DNA of 64,000 nucleotides, taken from NCBI GenBank assembly GCA_013397075.1, contig VWZS01010169.1:62001-126000 (forward strand), in the 5' to 3' direction. Positions 48,101-58,769 of this stretch are shown here, one piece after another. The stretch's first letter is position 1. The number at the start of each line of letters is the position of its first letter. The translations under genes and the position numbers were made by a program. The notes beneath the pieces are model-generated. The model was not told the origin of the DNA. It ran no database searches and saw only the letters and a list, made by a program, of their open reading frames with translations. The stretch comes from Rhabdornis inornatus (Eukaryota; Chordata; Aves; Passeriformes; Rhabdornithidae).

Positions 48101-49716
48101 TGTCACCCAAAAGCCAGCTATGCTTCATTACTATTTTCAGTAGCTCAGTAAGCTTTGTTTTCGTGTTCCTGAACCTTTACAACTTATTATGAATTCAAAG
48201 TAACCTGCTACTTTCCCCTTACCAGTAACATGTGCAGTAAAGGTGAACCACAAATCCTTTAGAAATTATCCTCTTTTTCTTATAATCAGCCTTCCTTATG
48301 TTTCCATATCTATAATAAGGGCCATAACTAAAGATCTGGATTTACAGTACTTCCACTACCTGGGGAAGTATTTTACTTTTCAAATTCAGTTTCATCCTTA
48401 TTTGAGATAAATCCTAAAACTACTGACTCCTCTAAGAGAATGGTGTACTCAGGAAAATTAATAAACTTTGGAATATTTTATTTATATTTTTTAAATGAAC
48501 TCAGAATACCACTACAATTTGGACATCCTCACAGGTTTCCAAAATCTCAAAAATTTATCACATAGAATGATTAATTTAATTTCCCATGGTTCACTACAAT
48601 TATTTCAATAAGATAATACCACAATGGAGGAGACTTCTTTATAACCTCCAAGCCTTCTTTTCTTTCAAGTCTAACAAGTTTCTTGTTCCATTTTATAAAC
48701 TAACACTTCTGTCTGTCAGCACAGACCCTTTTCCTCAAGCTTTCCATTCTTTCCCTCTAGTTTTCATTTCTATAGATCATTGCCACTCCTGACCTTCCTG
48801 TCCGTTTCTCCAACAAGGAAAACTATCTCATTCTGTATCAACTTCAAACATCTAAACTAGGACAATATCTGACATCAATGTGCTAACAATGTGCTAATTT
48901 CTGACTCAGTACACTAACACTTTTGGAATGCTGAATAGAAAAAGAATATAGTTGTATTTGTAGACTATAGATCTTTAGATTTGATTTCTTGTCTACATAT
49001 TGCAAAAGTGAATTCTTTCCCCCAGAATTTTCTTTCTTCATTTCATGGAAACAAATCTAGCTCTAGTCAGGACCTAAGCATCGAACTACAAAACATAAAG
49101 TAAACTTCAAAAGATGTTTATCCATTAACTATCAAAGTACTGACTTCAGCAGTCACTGACTAGCATCCCAAGCTTTGTTTATTATTATAAGGTAGGAAAT
49201 TGGTTCTAAACAATTTATTACCTCTTAGAGCCATTAGACATAATGAGAATTCCCAAACCACCACACAGATTAATTCTTTAGCTAAAAATGTGGTCCTTGT
49301 CTGCTGGTAAAGTTAGGACATTTGGCAGCCAGGACTTCAAAAGCCACAGAGACAGGAAAAGGTAAGAAAAGTAACAGTGATCGAAATGTTACCGCATTTG
49401 GTTGTGGATCTCCTTGCTTCTAAATCCTTTTTTCAAGATTAGCACAATTTTAATCCAATATAAAGTATGTTTGTACACTTAGAAACAAGTTCTAACTAGA
49501 CAAGCCTAAACAACTTTTGAAATTTTGATTCTTTTACAACATATTATTGTATATATGTAGCATTTCTATCCTCTTACAGTGTGTAGAAAGCACACCAAGA
49601 TCAAGTGATGTCAATTCAATAATGTATTGCAGTGATAATATGATGTCAGCTGAAGCAAGCATGTATGGAGTACTGAACTAAAGACTGAAATATAATGAAA
49701 ATTTTTCACTGCTTAT
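42191..49716. other. Long stretch of unrecognised AT-rich DNA, no gene seen
   Basis: About 7.5 kb with only chance-length open frames (none above 90 codons), short A or T runs (43491-43498, 47270-47283) and no repeat family I recognise. It is the longest element-free part of the window. Confidence 0.55.
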
Positions 49717-49894
49717 CATAGAATCAAAGAACTGGTTTGGGTTGGAAGGGGCCTTAAAGATCACATAGTTACAAACTCCTGCCATGGGCAGAGACATTTC
49801 CACTAGAGCAGGTTGCTCAAAGCCCCATCCATCCTGACCTTGAACAGTTCCACAGTAGAGCAACTTCAGCTTCTCTGGAAAACCTTTTCCAGTG
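49717..49894 (-). mobile_element. CR1 LINE, 3' end, interrupted by an LTR
   Basis: 'catagaatcaaagaactggt' (49718-49737), 'tttgggttggaaggggcctt', 'gccatgggcagagacatttc' and 'tccagtg' follow the CR1 3' end. At 49895 an ERVL-type LTR begins. A further CR1 piece in the same orientation resumes at 50271. Confidence 0.9.
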
Positions 49895-50270
49895 TGTCCT
49901 GGCTTCAGCTAGGGTAGAGTTACTTTCTTCTCAGTAGCTGTTACAGTGCTGTGTTTTGGATTCAGAATGAGAATGGTGTTGATAATGCACTGATGTCTTG
50001 GTTTTTTGCTAAGTCGTATTTATCCTAAGTCAAAGACTTTTTTTCCTTCTCTCATGCTCTGCCTGTCAGGAGGTGTACAGAAGAAAATGGGTGGGAGCAC
50101 AGCTGGGACAGGTGACCCAAAGTGACCAAAGGGATATTCCATGCCCTAGAATGCCATGCCCAGTATATAAACTGGGGGCAGTCACCCAGAAGGGGAGGCT
50201 GACCTGGGTTCAAGAAGGGGGTCTGGCATCAGTGAACAATTGCATTGTGCATCATTCTTTTTCCCACACA
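49895..50270 (+). mobile_element. ERVL-type LTR, 3'-truncated
   Basis: Starts TGTCCTGGCTTCAGC followed by 'tagggtagagttactttctt', the characteristic start of avian ERVL LTRs, then 'acagtgctgtgttttggatt' (49945-49964). A TATA box is at 50164-50170. The usual U5 part, with the poly(A) signal and CA end, is absent: similarity stops near 50270 and CR1 sequence follows at once. So the 3' part of the LTR was lost together with adjacent CR1 sequence. Confidence 0.88.
50164..50170 (+). promoter_or_regulatory. TATA box of the ERVL-type LTR
   Basis: TATATAA within 'cccagtatataaactggg', where CCCAGT and ACTGGG form a 6-bp inverted repeat around the box (50159-50176). This is the position of the LTR U3 promoter. 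Activity is unknown, and the LTR lacks its 3' part. Confidence 0.6.
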
Positions 50271-50345
50271 GAGTATCAACTGCACCACCCGGTTTGGTGT
50301 CATCCACAAACTTACTAAGGGTGAACTCAATCCCACTCACCCTCT
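50271..50345 (-). mobile_element. CR1 LINE, ORF2-end fragment
   Basis: 'gagtatcaactgcaccaccc', 'ggtttggtgtcatccacaaa' and 'cttactaagggtgaactcaa' match the CR1 ORF2 region (encoding the reverse transcriptase C-terminal part) in reverse complement. In the family this segment lies several hundred bases further from the 3' end than the piece at 49717-49894. Both therefore probably belong to one element with an internal deletion. Confidence 0.82.
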
Positions 50346-50434
50346 CATGTAGAAATCTTTTCTTTGATCTCTTTTTTTTCCTCATATTTTAATTTCTGCT
50401 TCCTCAGTCCAACCTGTCTGTCTGGATTTCTTTT

Positions 50435-50545
50435 AAAATATTGAGGTTGTCCATCTTTGGGGATGTTCAAGAATGTCTACTGCTGGAGGTTTTTAAGGAT
50501 CAGCTATAGCATTCACCGTACTAGATCCTGATGATTTGCAAGACT
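50435..50545 (+). mobile_element. Possible very old CR1 3' end
   Basis: 'ccatctttggggatgttcaa' (50451-50470), followed by 'actagatcctgatgattt' (50519-50536), resembles the plus-strand CR1 3' UTR ('cttggagatattcaaaa', then 'gactagatgat'). Similarity is weak and the intervening part does not match. Confidence 0.3.
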
Positions 50546-53024
50546 ACAAGTTAATTGTTCTATTTTAGGAAGTAGGTAACTGCGGGAATCCAAATGCTAT
50601 TTTGTTTGATGATATAAATTAAAATTGTATCATTTTAGCCAAGCATTATGGAGCTATCTTATTTAACTCTTTTTCTGTCATGCAATTTTTGAGCTACATT
50701 GTACAACCATCATTCAGGTTGATTCAACACTAATTCAGCAGCATAGTCCCATTTTACTCATCCATGAAGCTTCTTTGGTTAGAAAGGACCTACTCAACTA
50801 GTAAAGAATCTGACAGCAAAGGGGTTATACTCTCCAGTCCTTTGGAAAAGCTGCTTCAGTTTATATTTTTCTGTAATGAAAAAATACATTCTTTTTGTGA
50901 CACTTTAACAGATTGTATTTATTAGTGTGCTTCTACTTTATGCTACTCTGTGCAGTTGGGGAATACTTTATATTAATAACAATTATAATAATACAGAATG
51001 GCGTAGTGTGCTTGGGGATCCATATTATGTATTCACTGGGAAACAAATTGCGGTCAGGATGGAGCCTCCCCTTAGAAAGCACTTGAGCAAATGGTGAAAA
51101 ATGCTGCATTCTGGAAATAAATACAAAGCAGGTGGATGGGGCAGCAGGAAGCCATATTGAGGAGAAACGGGCAGCTTCAGTCTCTCATTGCATATTCATC
51201 AACTCCACCTGTTTATGTAAATGACAGGCAGATATTAATAAATGAATGGAAAAACTGAGTTCTCATTAAAACAAAGGTGCTATTTTGAAGTTGTATAAGA
51301 AAATTCCAATTGTTACTGGTAAAGATCTCTTACATACATACAAAACATTTATTTTGAAGAAGGAGAAATGTGACTGCATTGTCAAGGTAAACACTAAGCT
51401 ATGGAAATAGTACTCTGCTGAAGCCTAGTTAAAGATCCTGTTGCTTTTTACTCTTGGCCACATTTCTCCTTTCCTTTTGCCAGGGGCAATCTGTGCTGAA
51501 ATTTAGTGGGGTGATGATATTTAACTTGTTACCACTAGTGATCTGATTGCCTTTCAAGCCTTTCCTAATCTGCATATTCACTGCATGAGTTGCGTTCTTC
51601 CTGGCACAAACTTTTAGAGCAGCTGAAGCACTGGCTTCCTGAGTGCTGGCATCTCAGATTAGATTTAACTGTGCTCTGTTTACATTTAGAGTTAAGCTTT
51701 ATCATTAGTCAATTAAACCAGCAGACATGGATTAGAACTCTGTATATATGTCAATTTATCCACACAGTACAGTCATTTTGTTTCTCAGCTGGAGGTGGTT
51801 TATTCCATTACTCACCTGAGACACCTGCTTTGCCAGTTGATCAGACAGTCATTTTGTATTAGTTTTTAAGCCACAGACAGTACTTTAAACTTTAGTTAAT
51901 CCAAGTTGTTTGCTCAGAAATCTTTTCTAGTAACAGATCCTAGAGTTTTCTTGGAGACTTATCCCACACCTAATAAAGATGTTTTATGATTCATTTCTCA
52001 AGGCTGAAAAACAAACAGATCTACATCAAAGATATCTTCTGGGGGAAAGTGAGGCCAAATTCCACTTACTCAGCTGAAAGAATGACTTACTAGTAACTTG
52101 GTCTGGCAGAGAAATAAAATGGGCTTAATCATCTCAGAGTCTGGAATCAAGTGTTTCTGCTGTTTGGAAGCATGTTATTAATCACCCTAAATCAGTAATA
52201 CTAAAAAAAAAAAAAAAAAACAAAAACTTAAAAACCCTCAAATGAAACCACAAGTAAAAGGACAACAACAAATTTTTCTTTTCGGATTGGTCTTCTAGCT
52301 AAGACTTAGAGACTTCAGCGTGTAGTAAAGCATTTAACCACAACCTGAAGTCAGTTCTAATCCCATCCCAAGGATGTGTGCCAGCCTTACCTGACTCATC
52401 CCAAGCAAATTGTACCACCCAGCCTCTCGCCCCATAAATGAATTACATGACTGAGGAAGTTAGATCAGCCTGCACAACTGGGAAATTCCTTAGGTATTTG
52501 AGAAGGAATTCAAACATGCACCATCAGAAGAAGGAAGAGTTAATACCAGAAGAAGGAAAACACATTTATTCGGCCCCCACAGGCAGATGCACTCAAGGAC
52601 AGACAATGTTCTTGTAGAAACTTGCTATTCTCTAAAAGAGGAAAGCATCCATTTTTTTCCTTAAATGCCATTAAAGTTCCAGGGGAGTACTTGAATTGAG
52701 CATATATTTTGTCATTTATAGGAACTCTATTGATTATCCTGATAAAATAGTTAATGAGCACTGAGAGTGGGATTCCTTTTGATATAAATTTCTCCAAAAA
52801 CTTCTTTTTTGTTGGGGCTAATGCTATTGACACTTTCACAGAAACTGTATCTAAAGTCAGTAGAAATCTTGTCTGAACCTCATGACTAAGATCAAACCTT
52901 AAATATCTCCTTCTCTTGAAGAATAGTATCTAAAACTACTAATTGATTTGTTTTTACCTGTCAGGAAATTAGTTATTGTATCATGATGTGCTGCTATCAA
53001 TCATTATTTAAATGAAGCTGGGTC
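50546..53024. other. Unrecognised AT-rich DNA, no gene seen
   Basis: Holds an 18-base A run (52203-52220). Open frames up to 99 codons have no recognisable domain. Confidence 0.55.
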
Positions 53025-53037
53025 TTTTTTTTTTTTN
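53025..53037. other. Poly(T) run ending in a single N (assembly junction)
   Basis: Twelve Ts, then N at 53037, directly before the first copy of the 819-bp duplication. A matching single N lies at 53857, just after that copy. Confidence 0.9.
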
Positions 53038-53856
53038 ATTATTATTGCTGCTATTGTTATTGCTATTATTGAAAATATCATCCCAGGCATTGTGTTTCGG
53101 TCTTCTAATATGGGAAGAAAAAGTGCCAAATCTGATAAATTACAAGGTAACTCTCCATTTCAATTTCTGCTTGATGGTCTTAAGTCTAAAACATTAGAAA
53201 TGTCACTGTTTCTACCTGGACATGCAAATCTAAGCATATTCATGTTTCCCTTGATGTGTCTGGAAGGCTTTCACAAAACTTCCTTTTCTGGCAAGTAGAG
53301 AAATAGAAAAGTTACCCGCAGACTGGGCCACTTTGGAAGGGATGATAGTGGTCATCTGGTCCAGCCTCCCTGCTGAAGCATCCTAGAGCACATTCCATAG
53401 GATTGCATCCAGACACTTCCTGAATTATTCCTGTGAGGGAGACTTCACACCCTCTCCAGGCAGCCTGTCCCAGTACTCAGTCACCCACGCAGTAAAGAAA
53501 TTCTTCCTCATATTCAGGTGGAACTTCCTGTGCATCAATTTCTGCCCATTGCTTCTTGTCCTATTCCTTGGCACCACCGAGAAGATCTTGGCTCCATTCT
53601 CTTGGCAGCTTCCTTTCAGATACTTACGGACTTTGATGGGGTCACCTCTCAGTCATCACTTCTTGAGACAGAACTGATCCAACCCTCTCAGCCTCTCCTC
53701 ACAAGAGATGTCCTCCAGTGTCTGAATCATCTTTGTTGTCCTCAACTGGCCTTGCTCCAGGAGCTCCATATCTCTCATTTTGAAGAGCCCAGAATCAGAC
53801 ACAGCACTCCAGATTTGGCCTCACTAGGGCAGAGTAGAGGGGGAGGATCACCTCCT
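53038..53856. repeat. 819-bp duplication, copy 1 (bracketed by Ns)
   Basis: Matches 54261-55079 at a constant offset of 1223 bp. Every stretch I compared, and the translated frames, agree without a difference up to the Ns at 53037 and 53857. It begins inside an ATT/GCT-rich microsatellite and ends in the middle of a CR1. A CR1 3' region (minus strand) occupies 53321-53856. The N brackets and identity suggest an assembly artefact, not a real duplication. Confidence 0.93.
53321..53856 (-). mobile_element. CR1 LINE in duplication copy 1
   Basis: 'catctggtccagcctccctg' (53354-53373), 'taggattgcatccagacact', 'ctcatattcaggtggaactt' (53507-53526), 'ctcactagggcagagtagag' (53820-53839) and 'ggaggatcacctcct' follow a CR1 3' region in reverse complement. 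Open frames here are antisense shadows of the repeat. It is probably the same physical copy as 54544-55079. Confidence 0.9.
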
Positions 53857-53857
53857 N

Positions 53858-54212
53858 AGTTTTATTGCTTAGAACAATATTATATATCCCATTAACACAG
53901 TACCTTTTCTCAGTGAGCATGTCAAAGTCATGTGCACACCTTGCATACAGAATATTTCATCAAATGAACACAGCCACCTTTTGAAAATGAAGCAAGGTTT
54001 AGGAGGCATACCCCATTCTTAATGACCATACCCCATTCTCAATAATAATTGACACGTGAAGCTAAGAATACCCTGTCAAATGGGAAGTATAAGAAAATTT
54101 ACAGTATTCAACTAGGTTACAAGTCAGTAAAAATCTTGGGATTATGAAAAATCATGAGATTTCCTACCAAGACAAATAGATCTCTTTCAACTCATTTTCA
54201 AAAATAAAATAC
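53858..54212. other. Sequence between the two duplication copies, unrecognised
   Basis: Unique AT-rich DNA. It contains a 20-bp imperfect tandem duplication ('cataccccattcttaatgac' at 54007-54026, next copy 54027-54046). It follows the N at 53857 directly. Confidence 0.6.
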
Positions 54213-54213
54213 C

Positions 54214-54254
<41 letters not shown>

Positions 54255-54296
54255 GCTGCTATTATTATTGCTGCTATTGTTATTGCTATTATTGAA
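54213..54296. repeat. (TTA)n microsatellite with GCT-interrupted end
   Basis: A pure TTA/ATT tract (about 54213-54254) grades into an ATT/GCT mixture (54255-54294). Duplication copy 2 starts at 54261 inside this region. The tract is a plausible cause of misassembly. Confidence 0.95.
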
Positions 54297-55079
54297 AATA
54301 TCATCCCAGGCATTGTGTTTCGGTCTTCTAATATGGGAAGAAAAAGTGCCAAATCTGATAAATTACAAGGTAACTCTCCATTTCAATTTCTGCTTGATGG
54401 TCTTAAGTCTAAAACATTAGAAATGTCACTGTTTCTACCTGGACATGCAAATCTAAGCATATTCATGTTTCCCTTGATGTGTCTGGAAGGCTTTCACAAA
54501 ACTTCCTTTTCTGGCAAGTAGAGAAATAGAAAAGTTACCCGCAGACTGGGCCACTTTGGAAGGGATGATAGTGGTCATCTGGTCCAGCCTCCCTGCTGAA
54601 GCATCCTAGAGCACATTCCATAGGATTGCATCCAGACACTTCCTGAATTATTCCTGTGAGGGAGACTTCACACCCTCTCCAGGCAGCCTGTCCCAGTACT
54701 CAGTCACCCACGCAGTAAAGAAATTCTTCCTCATATTCAGGTGGAACTTCCTGTGCATCAATTTCTGCCCATTGCTTCTTGTCCTATTCCTTGGCACCAC
54801 CGAGAAGATCTTGGCTCCATTCTCTTGGCAGCTTCCTTTCAGATACTTACGGACTTTGATGGGGTCACCTCTCAGTCATCACTTCTTGAGACAGAACTGA
54901 TCCAACCCTCTCAGCCTCTCCTCACAAGAGATGTCCTCCAGTGTCTGAATCATCTTTGTTGTCCTCAACTGGCCTTGCTCCAGGAGCTCCATATCTCTCA
55001 TTTTGAAGAGCCCAGAATCAGACACAGCACTCCAGATTTGGCCTCACTAGGGCAGAGTAGAGGGGGAGGATCACCTCCT
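54261..55079. repeat. 819-bp duplication, copy 2 (continuous with flanks)
   Basis: Same sequence as 53038-53856. Unlike copy 1 it is continuous on both sides: upstream with the TTA tract, downstream with 'gcatccattggcatcagg'. It is therefore likely the true locus. Confidence 0.93.
54544..55079 (-). mobile_element. CR1 LINE, 3' region, 5'-truncated
   Basis: Same content as 53321-53856. The CR1 ends at '...ggatcacctcct', then unique sequence follows at 55080, so the element is 5'-truncated here. The outermost terminal bases of the CR1 3' end are not evident before 54544. Confidence 0.92.
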
Positions 55080-58000
55080 GCATCCATTGGCATCAGGATT
55101 GCATTCTCCTCGCGCAAAGCAATTCTTTGCCAGTATTAATGACCTGAGAAGTTTAACCCTTCTGAACTCACATAAGTGGCAGGCAGCTGTAAGCATCTCT
55201 TTGTTAGCCATGCAAACCAGATACATCTGCCAAGACCATGCATACTCATGTAACTTTGCTTACAGTAAGAAAAGGAATTCTGGGCATTGACATTTTTGAT
55301 CTTTTAAAGATCATCTTTCTAAAACAGTCTAAGACATTGCCAGATCAACTACCTTCTGTAATTTGCAATGCATTGATATTACTTGTCAGAAGTTAGTTTT
55401 CCATATGGAAATATTTCTATACTCTCAAGACTGATCTAATACTTACTTCTTTGTTTAGAGGATGTTACATTCCCTTTTCAAGGGGCTTATCTCAGGCTAT
55501 ATTATGTCATATCTCCTTACTAGATGGCACCGAAGACTTCAGTTTTACAAAATTTGCTTTCCCTAAAGCTCCAAAGGTGACATTTTTGTTTTTGTTTTTT
55601 GTTTTTTGTTTTGCTTGTTTGTTGTTTGTTTGTTTGTTTTTTGTTGGTTTTCTGGTTTGCTTTCTAGTACTCAGGAAACAGATTTTCAGTTGATTCTTTT
55701 TTTTTAAATCGTCCCCTCTCCCTATTTATAACTTTCTGGGGATTTACCTCTGGTTGTGGTTGATGTTTTTTACTAGATCCTCTCAAAAATATTACTTAAT
55801 TTGATTTGTACTTGCCAGTCTCACTTTGAACAGAGATATGTAAAGCATTTCTCATTTGATTTTTTTCCATACCTATAAAATCTTTATTTTGTATTGTTAC
55901 TGCCATAATTTAAGTTCTGAGTCAGCTTTAAATTAAAATATTTTAAACTTGGAAGGAGATGGAAAAGGAAAAAATATCATCCTTTCATACTTAATTTACT
56001 TTTTTAGCATATGTAGCAAACTCCATGTAGAATCCAAGTCCAATGTTTCAGCAAGCACCATAATGAGACTTTCTGTCCAAATGGAGTCATAATATTTTGT
56101 TCTTTTCATTTCTGGCTTGGTAAACCTGATAATAAATAAGTAGTTTTGAAAAGCATAAAATAGCATTTGGATTGAATGAGCTTTTTAAAATCTTTTTTCT
56201 GTCATGACTAACTATACTTCTCCAACATGGCTCTTTTCCTAACATAACTTGTGAAAAAATATTTTATATGTTTTGTCATTAAAAAGGAGATATTCATATT
56301 GGTTCGAAAGAAAGTAGAGAGAAAAGCTTTATGATTTTTAAAACCTCATTTTTAAATCTTGAACTTGTATAAGTAAGTGATTGTGCCAAAAACTATTCTT
56401 TAATTTTTCTCCCTGGCCATAAATCTCAGCAACTTTTGATGTAGACTAATGGAGCAATGAGATAAAGATTTTATGAAAATCGCTAATACTATTTGTACAG
56501 AAAATTACAAATTTTCTTTTTTTTCTCTTTCAACACACAAAAAAGGAAGAGTTTACCATTACCGTTTTTTTTAGACTGGCAGTGAGCAATCTAAAGCAGA
56601 TGGAAATTTATAGAAACATCCTCTCCATTGATCTATTGAAGGATCTAGACAGGGGAGAGCAGGTGGTTTAGCTTTGCTTGGTTGGCTTTGGGGTTCTTCT
56701 AGAGCCCCAGCTGCAAACATATGCCCAGCATGTGACATCCACATTCAGATTTCCCAGAGTCAATTCAGCCTTCATCTGAGTCTGCTTGTACTTCCCATCT
56801 GACCTTGCAGCAGGCTACATCCAAGACACTGCAGGAAAGTCATCATGGCATCTCCAAGAAGGAATTAGAAATTGCTTACTGCACTCACAAAGCAGACTAA
56901 TAGCTAAGGTTCAATAAAGACTTCATGGATACAGGAGATGTGTTAGCAGTTGAAACTCGCCATGAATACATTTCCAAGGATAAGAGACATGCAAATTTGA
57001 CTAACCTGGCCTGGAGCACTTCCTTTGAGCTGTGTGCATAGCATGACAAGCAGGGAATGGCTGATAAAAGCGATCTTACAGAAACTTATAATAGGACATC
57101 TGTCTTCATTCAGCTCAAGATTAGGTAGAAAAGCACAATTTCACATGAATGTCAAAAACAAAACTGAAATAATTCATAAACTGAATGTTTCTATAGATGG
57201 CTAGAATACCCATAATTATAGAGAAAACAGAAAGAATAAGAAAGAATTATAAGCAAAATTTCCATACTCATAGATTCAATATTGCCACAATCCAAATATT
57301 TGGCAACCTGTCCCTGTCCCCTTCTCATCCCTAGTAGGGAGTTCATTTGCCATCTCTCCTCTAACATCTTTCACTGAGGCAACCGATGCATGTCACAGAA
57401 GATGAAATTATGCCAGACTGCATAGTTCAACATCTGAGCATCAAAGAATCAGTACTGTACAACCATAATTATAGATGTTTCTGGAATGGACTGTATAGAT
57501 TATATAACACATCAGACTATTAAAAGAACCCCCCACAGCCCCGGAATTAAAAATAAGTAAAAAATAGGAACTGTGACTTTTCAGATGAATAATTAAACTT
57601 TAGAAGAAAAAAACATAAACACTTCCTTAAACCTGCAGTTTTCTACAAATCTCTTCTTTTCAGGTCCCTAAAAGCTATCTATCATTACATCCAGAGTTTA
57701 TGTCAGCTAATATTTATTTAAGATCAAGTGGGAGAAAAAGTGGACATTATGCCACAAATGACAGATTGCAGGAGATTTTTCCAACTCTTATCTACCACTG
57801 ACAATGTGTTGGTGGTTTTTGATTGTCACATCAGTAACAGTGATCTTAACAGAAGAACAGGTATTATTCATTTTAATTAATCTCCTCTTGATCTTTTGAT
57901 TTTCTGTCTATTTTTCTGGTGAACCCATCGGTTGCTCCTAAGGTGCCTTCTTAACAGCATGTGATCAATAGAATATACTTCTATTTTGGGAAGAGGCAGA

Positions 58001-58194
58001 TAAAGCCATTTTCTAACACCACCTGTGTTTATTTCTCTGGAATCATCTGAGATGTTACATGCAAACCTGGCAACCTGTGGCAATCTACTAAGAAGGTAAG
58101 AGATCCCCTAGATATTGAATCAAATTGAGAAAGAAAATGTGTGAAAAATTGGAATTTAAAGGCTGCAGAGAGCTTACAACACTGTGTTGTAACC
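55080..58194. other. Unrecognised AT-rich DNA, no gene seen
   Basis: A T/G-rich low-complexity tract lies at 55584-55650 (GTTTTT- and GTTT-type units). At 58174-58192 there is an inverted repeat with 9-bp arms (TTACAACAC, 1-nt centre, GTGTTGTAA) at the edge of the next LTR. No gene. Confidence 0.55.
55584..55650. repeat. T/G-rich low-complexity tract
   Basis: Irregular runs of GTTTT and GTTT units on the plus strand. An 80-codon open frame across it (Phe/Val/Leu/Cys-rich) is compositional. Confidence 0.85.
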
Positions 58195-58763
58195 ACTGCA
58201 GTGGTTTACCACCAGCTGGGATTTAAACTCCAAATAAGCCATTCTTCTTCCCCCCACCCCACTCTGGTGAGAGAGTGCAAAGGCAGAGACTTGTGGGTTG
58301 AGACAACAATTTTCTGAAAGGCAAAAGCAATGGAATAAGAAACAATAGCAAAAAGATTAATAACAAAAGAACACAAAAGAGAAGGTGTTTTTCACACAAA
58401 AAGTGCTCACCACTTCAACTTAGTTCTGCACAGCTGCTGAGACAAACACAAGATCTCAGGTGCTCCTGTGGCCAGCGTTTCCCATCCCAAGCTCCAATGA
58501 CAAACAGTGATGGACGAAGCCCCAGAGAGCTGGATCATCCACATTGCACGGCACTGCTGCTTTGGACTGCTCTGCTTGGCTGGGCTCAGGCTCAGCTCAG
58601 GCTTCTCACCTTGGTTTGCTGCTATGTTTTCTTCTGGAGCTGCATCTTGGATAGATTTTTTGCATCTCAGAGCCACATCTCAGAGGAATGGGAAGGGCTG
58701 GGTGGCAGCAGTGGAGGGACAAAGTCTGCAGTGCTGGTCCTGGTAGTCCACAGTGCTACCACA
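58195..58763 (-). mobile_element. Solo LTR of an endogenous retrovirus, about 569 bp, minus strand
   Basis: Read on the minus strand it begins TGTGGTAGCACTGTGG and ends near 'ggtggtaaaccactgcagt', preceded by 'gtctcaacccacaagtctct', the usual 3' end layout of avian LTRs. The direct repeat GTAACC stands at 58189-58194 and 58764-58769, consistent with a 6-bp target duplication, although the CA end falls 2 bp short of the left copy. No viral coding region remains. A C-rich patch (58252-58262) and overlapping open frames have no separate meaning. Confidence 0.75.
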
Positions 58764-58769
58764 GTAACC

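Noticed and set aside
53518..53895. 125-codon frame and its twin at 54741-55139
   Set aside because: Antisense to a CR1 and duplicated with it; identical proteins are explained by the duplicated segment.
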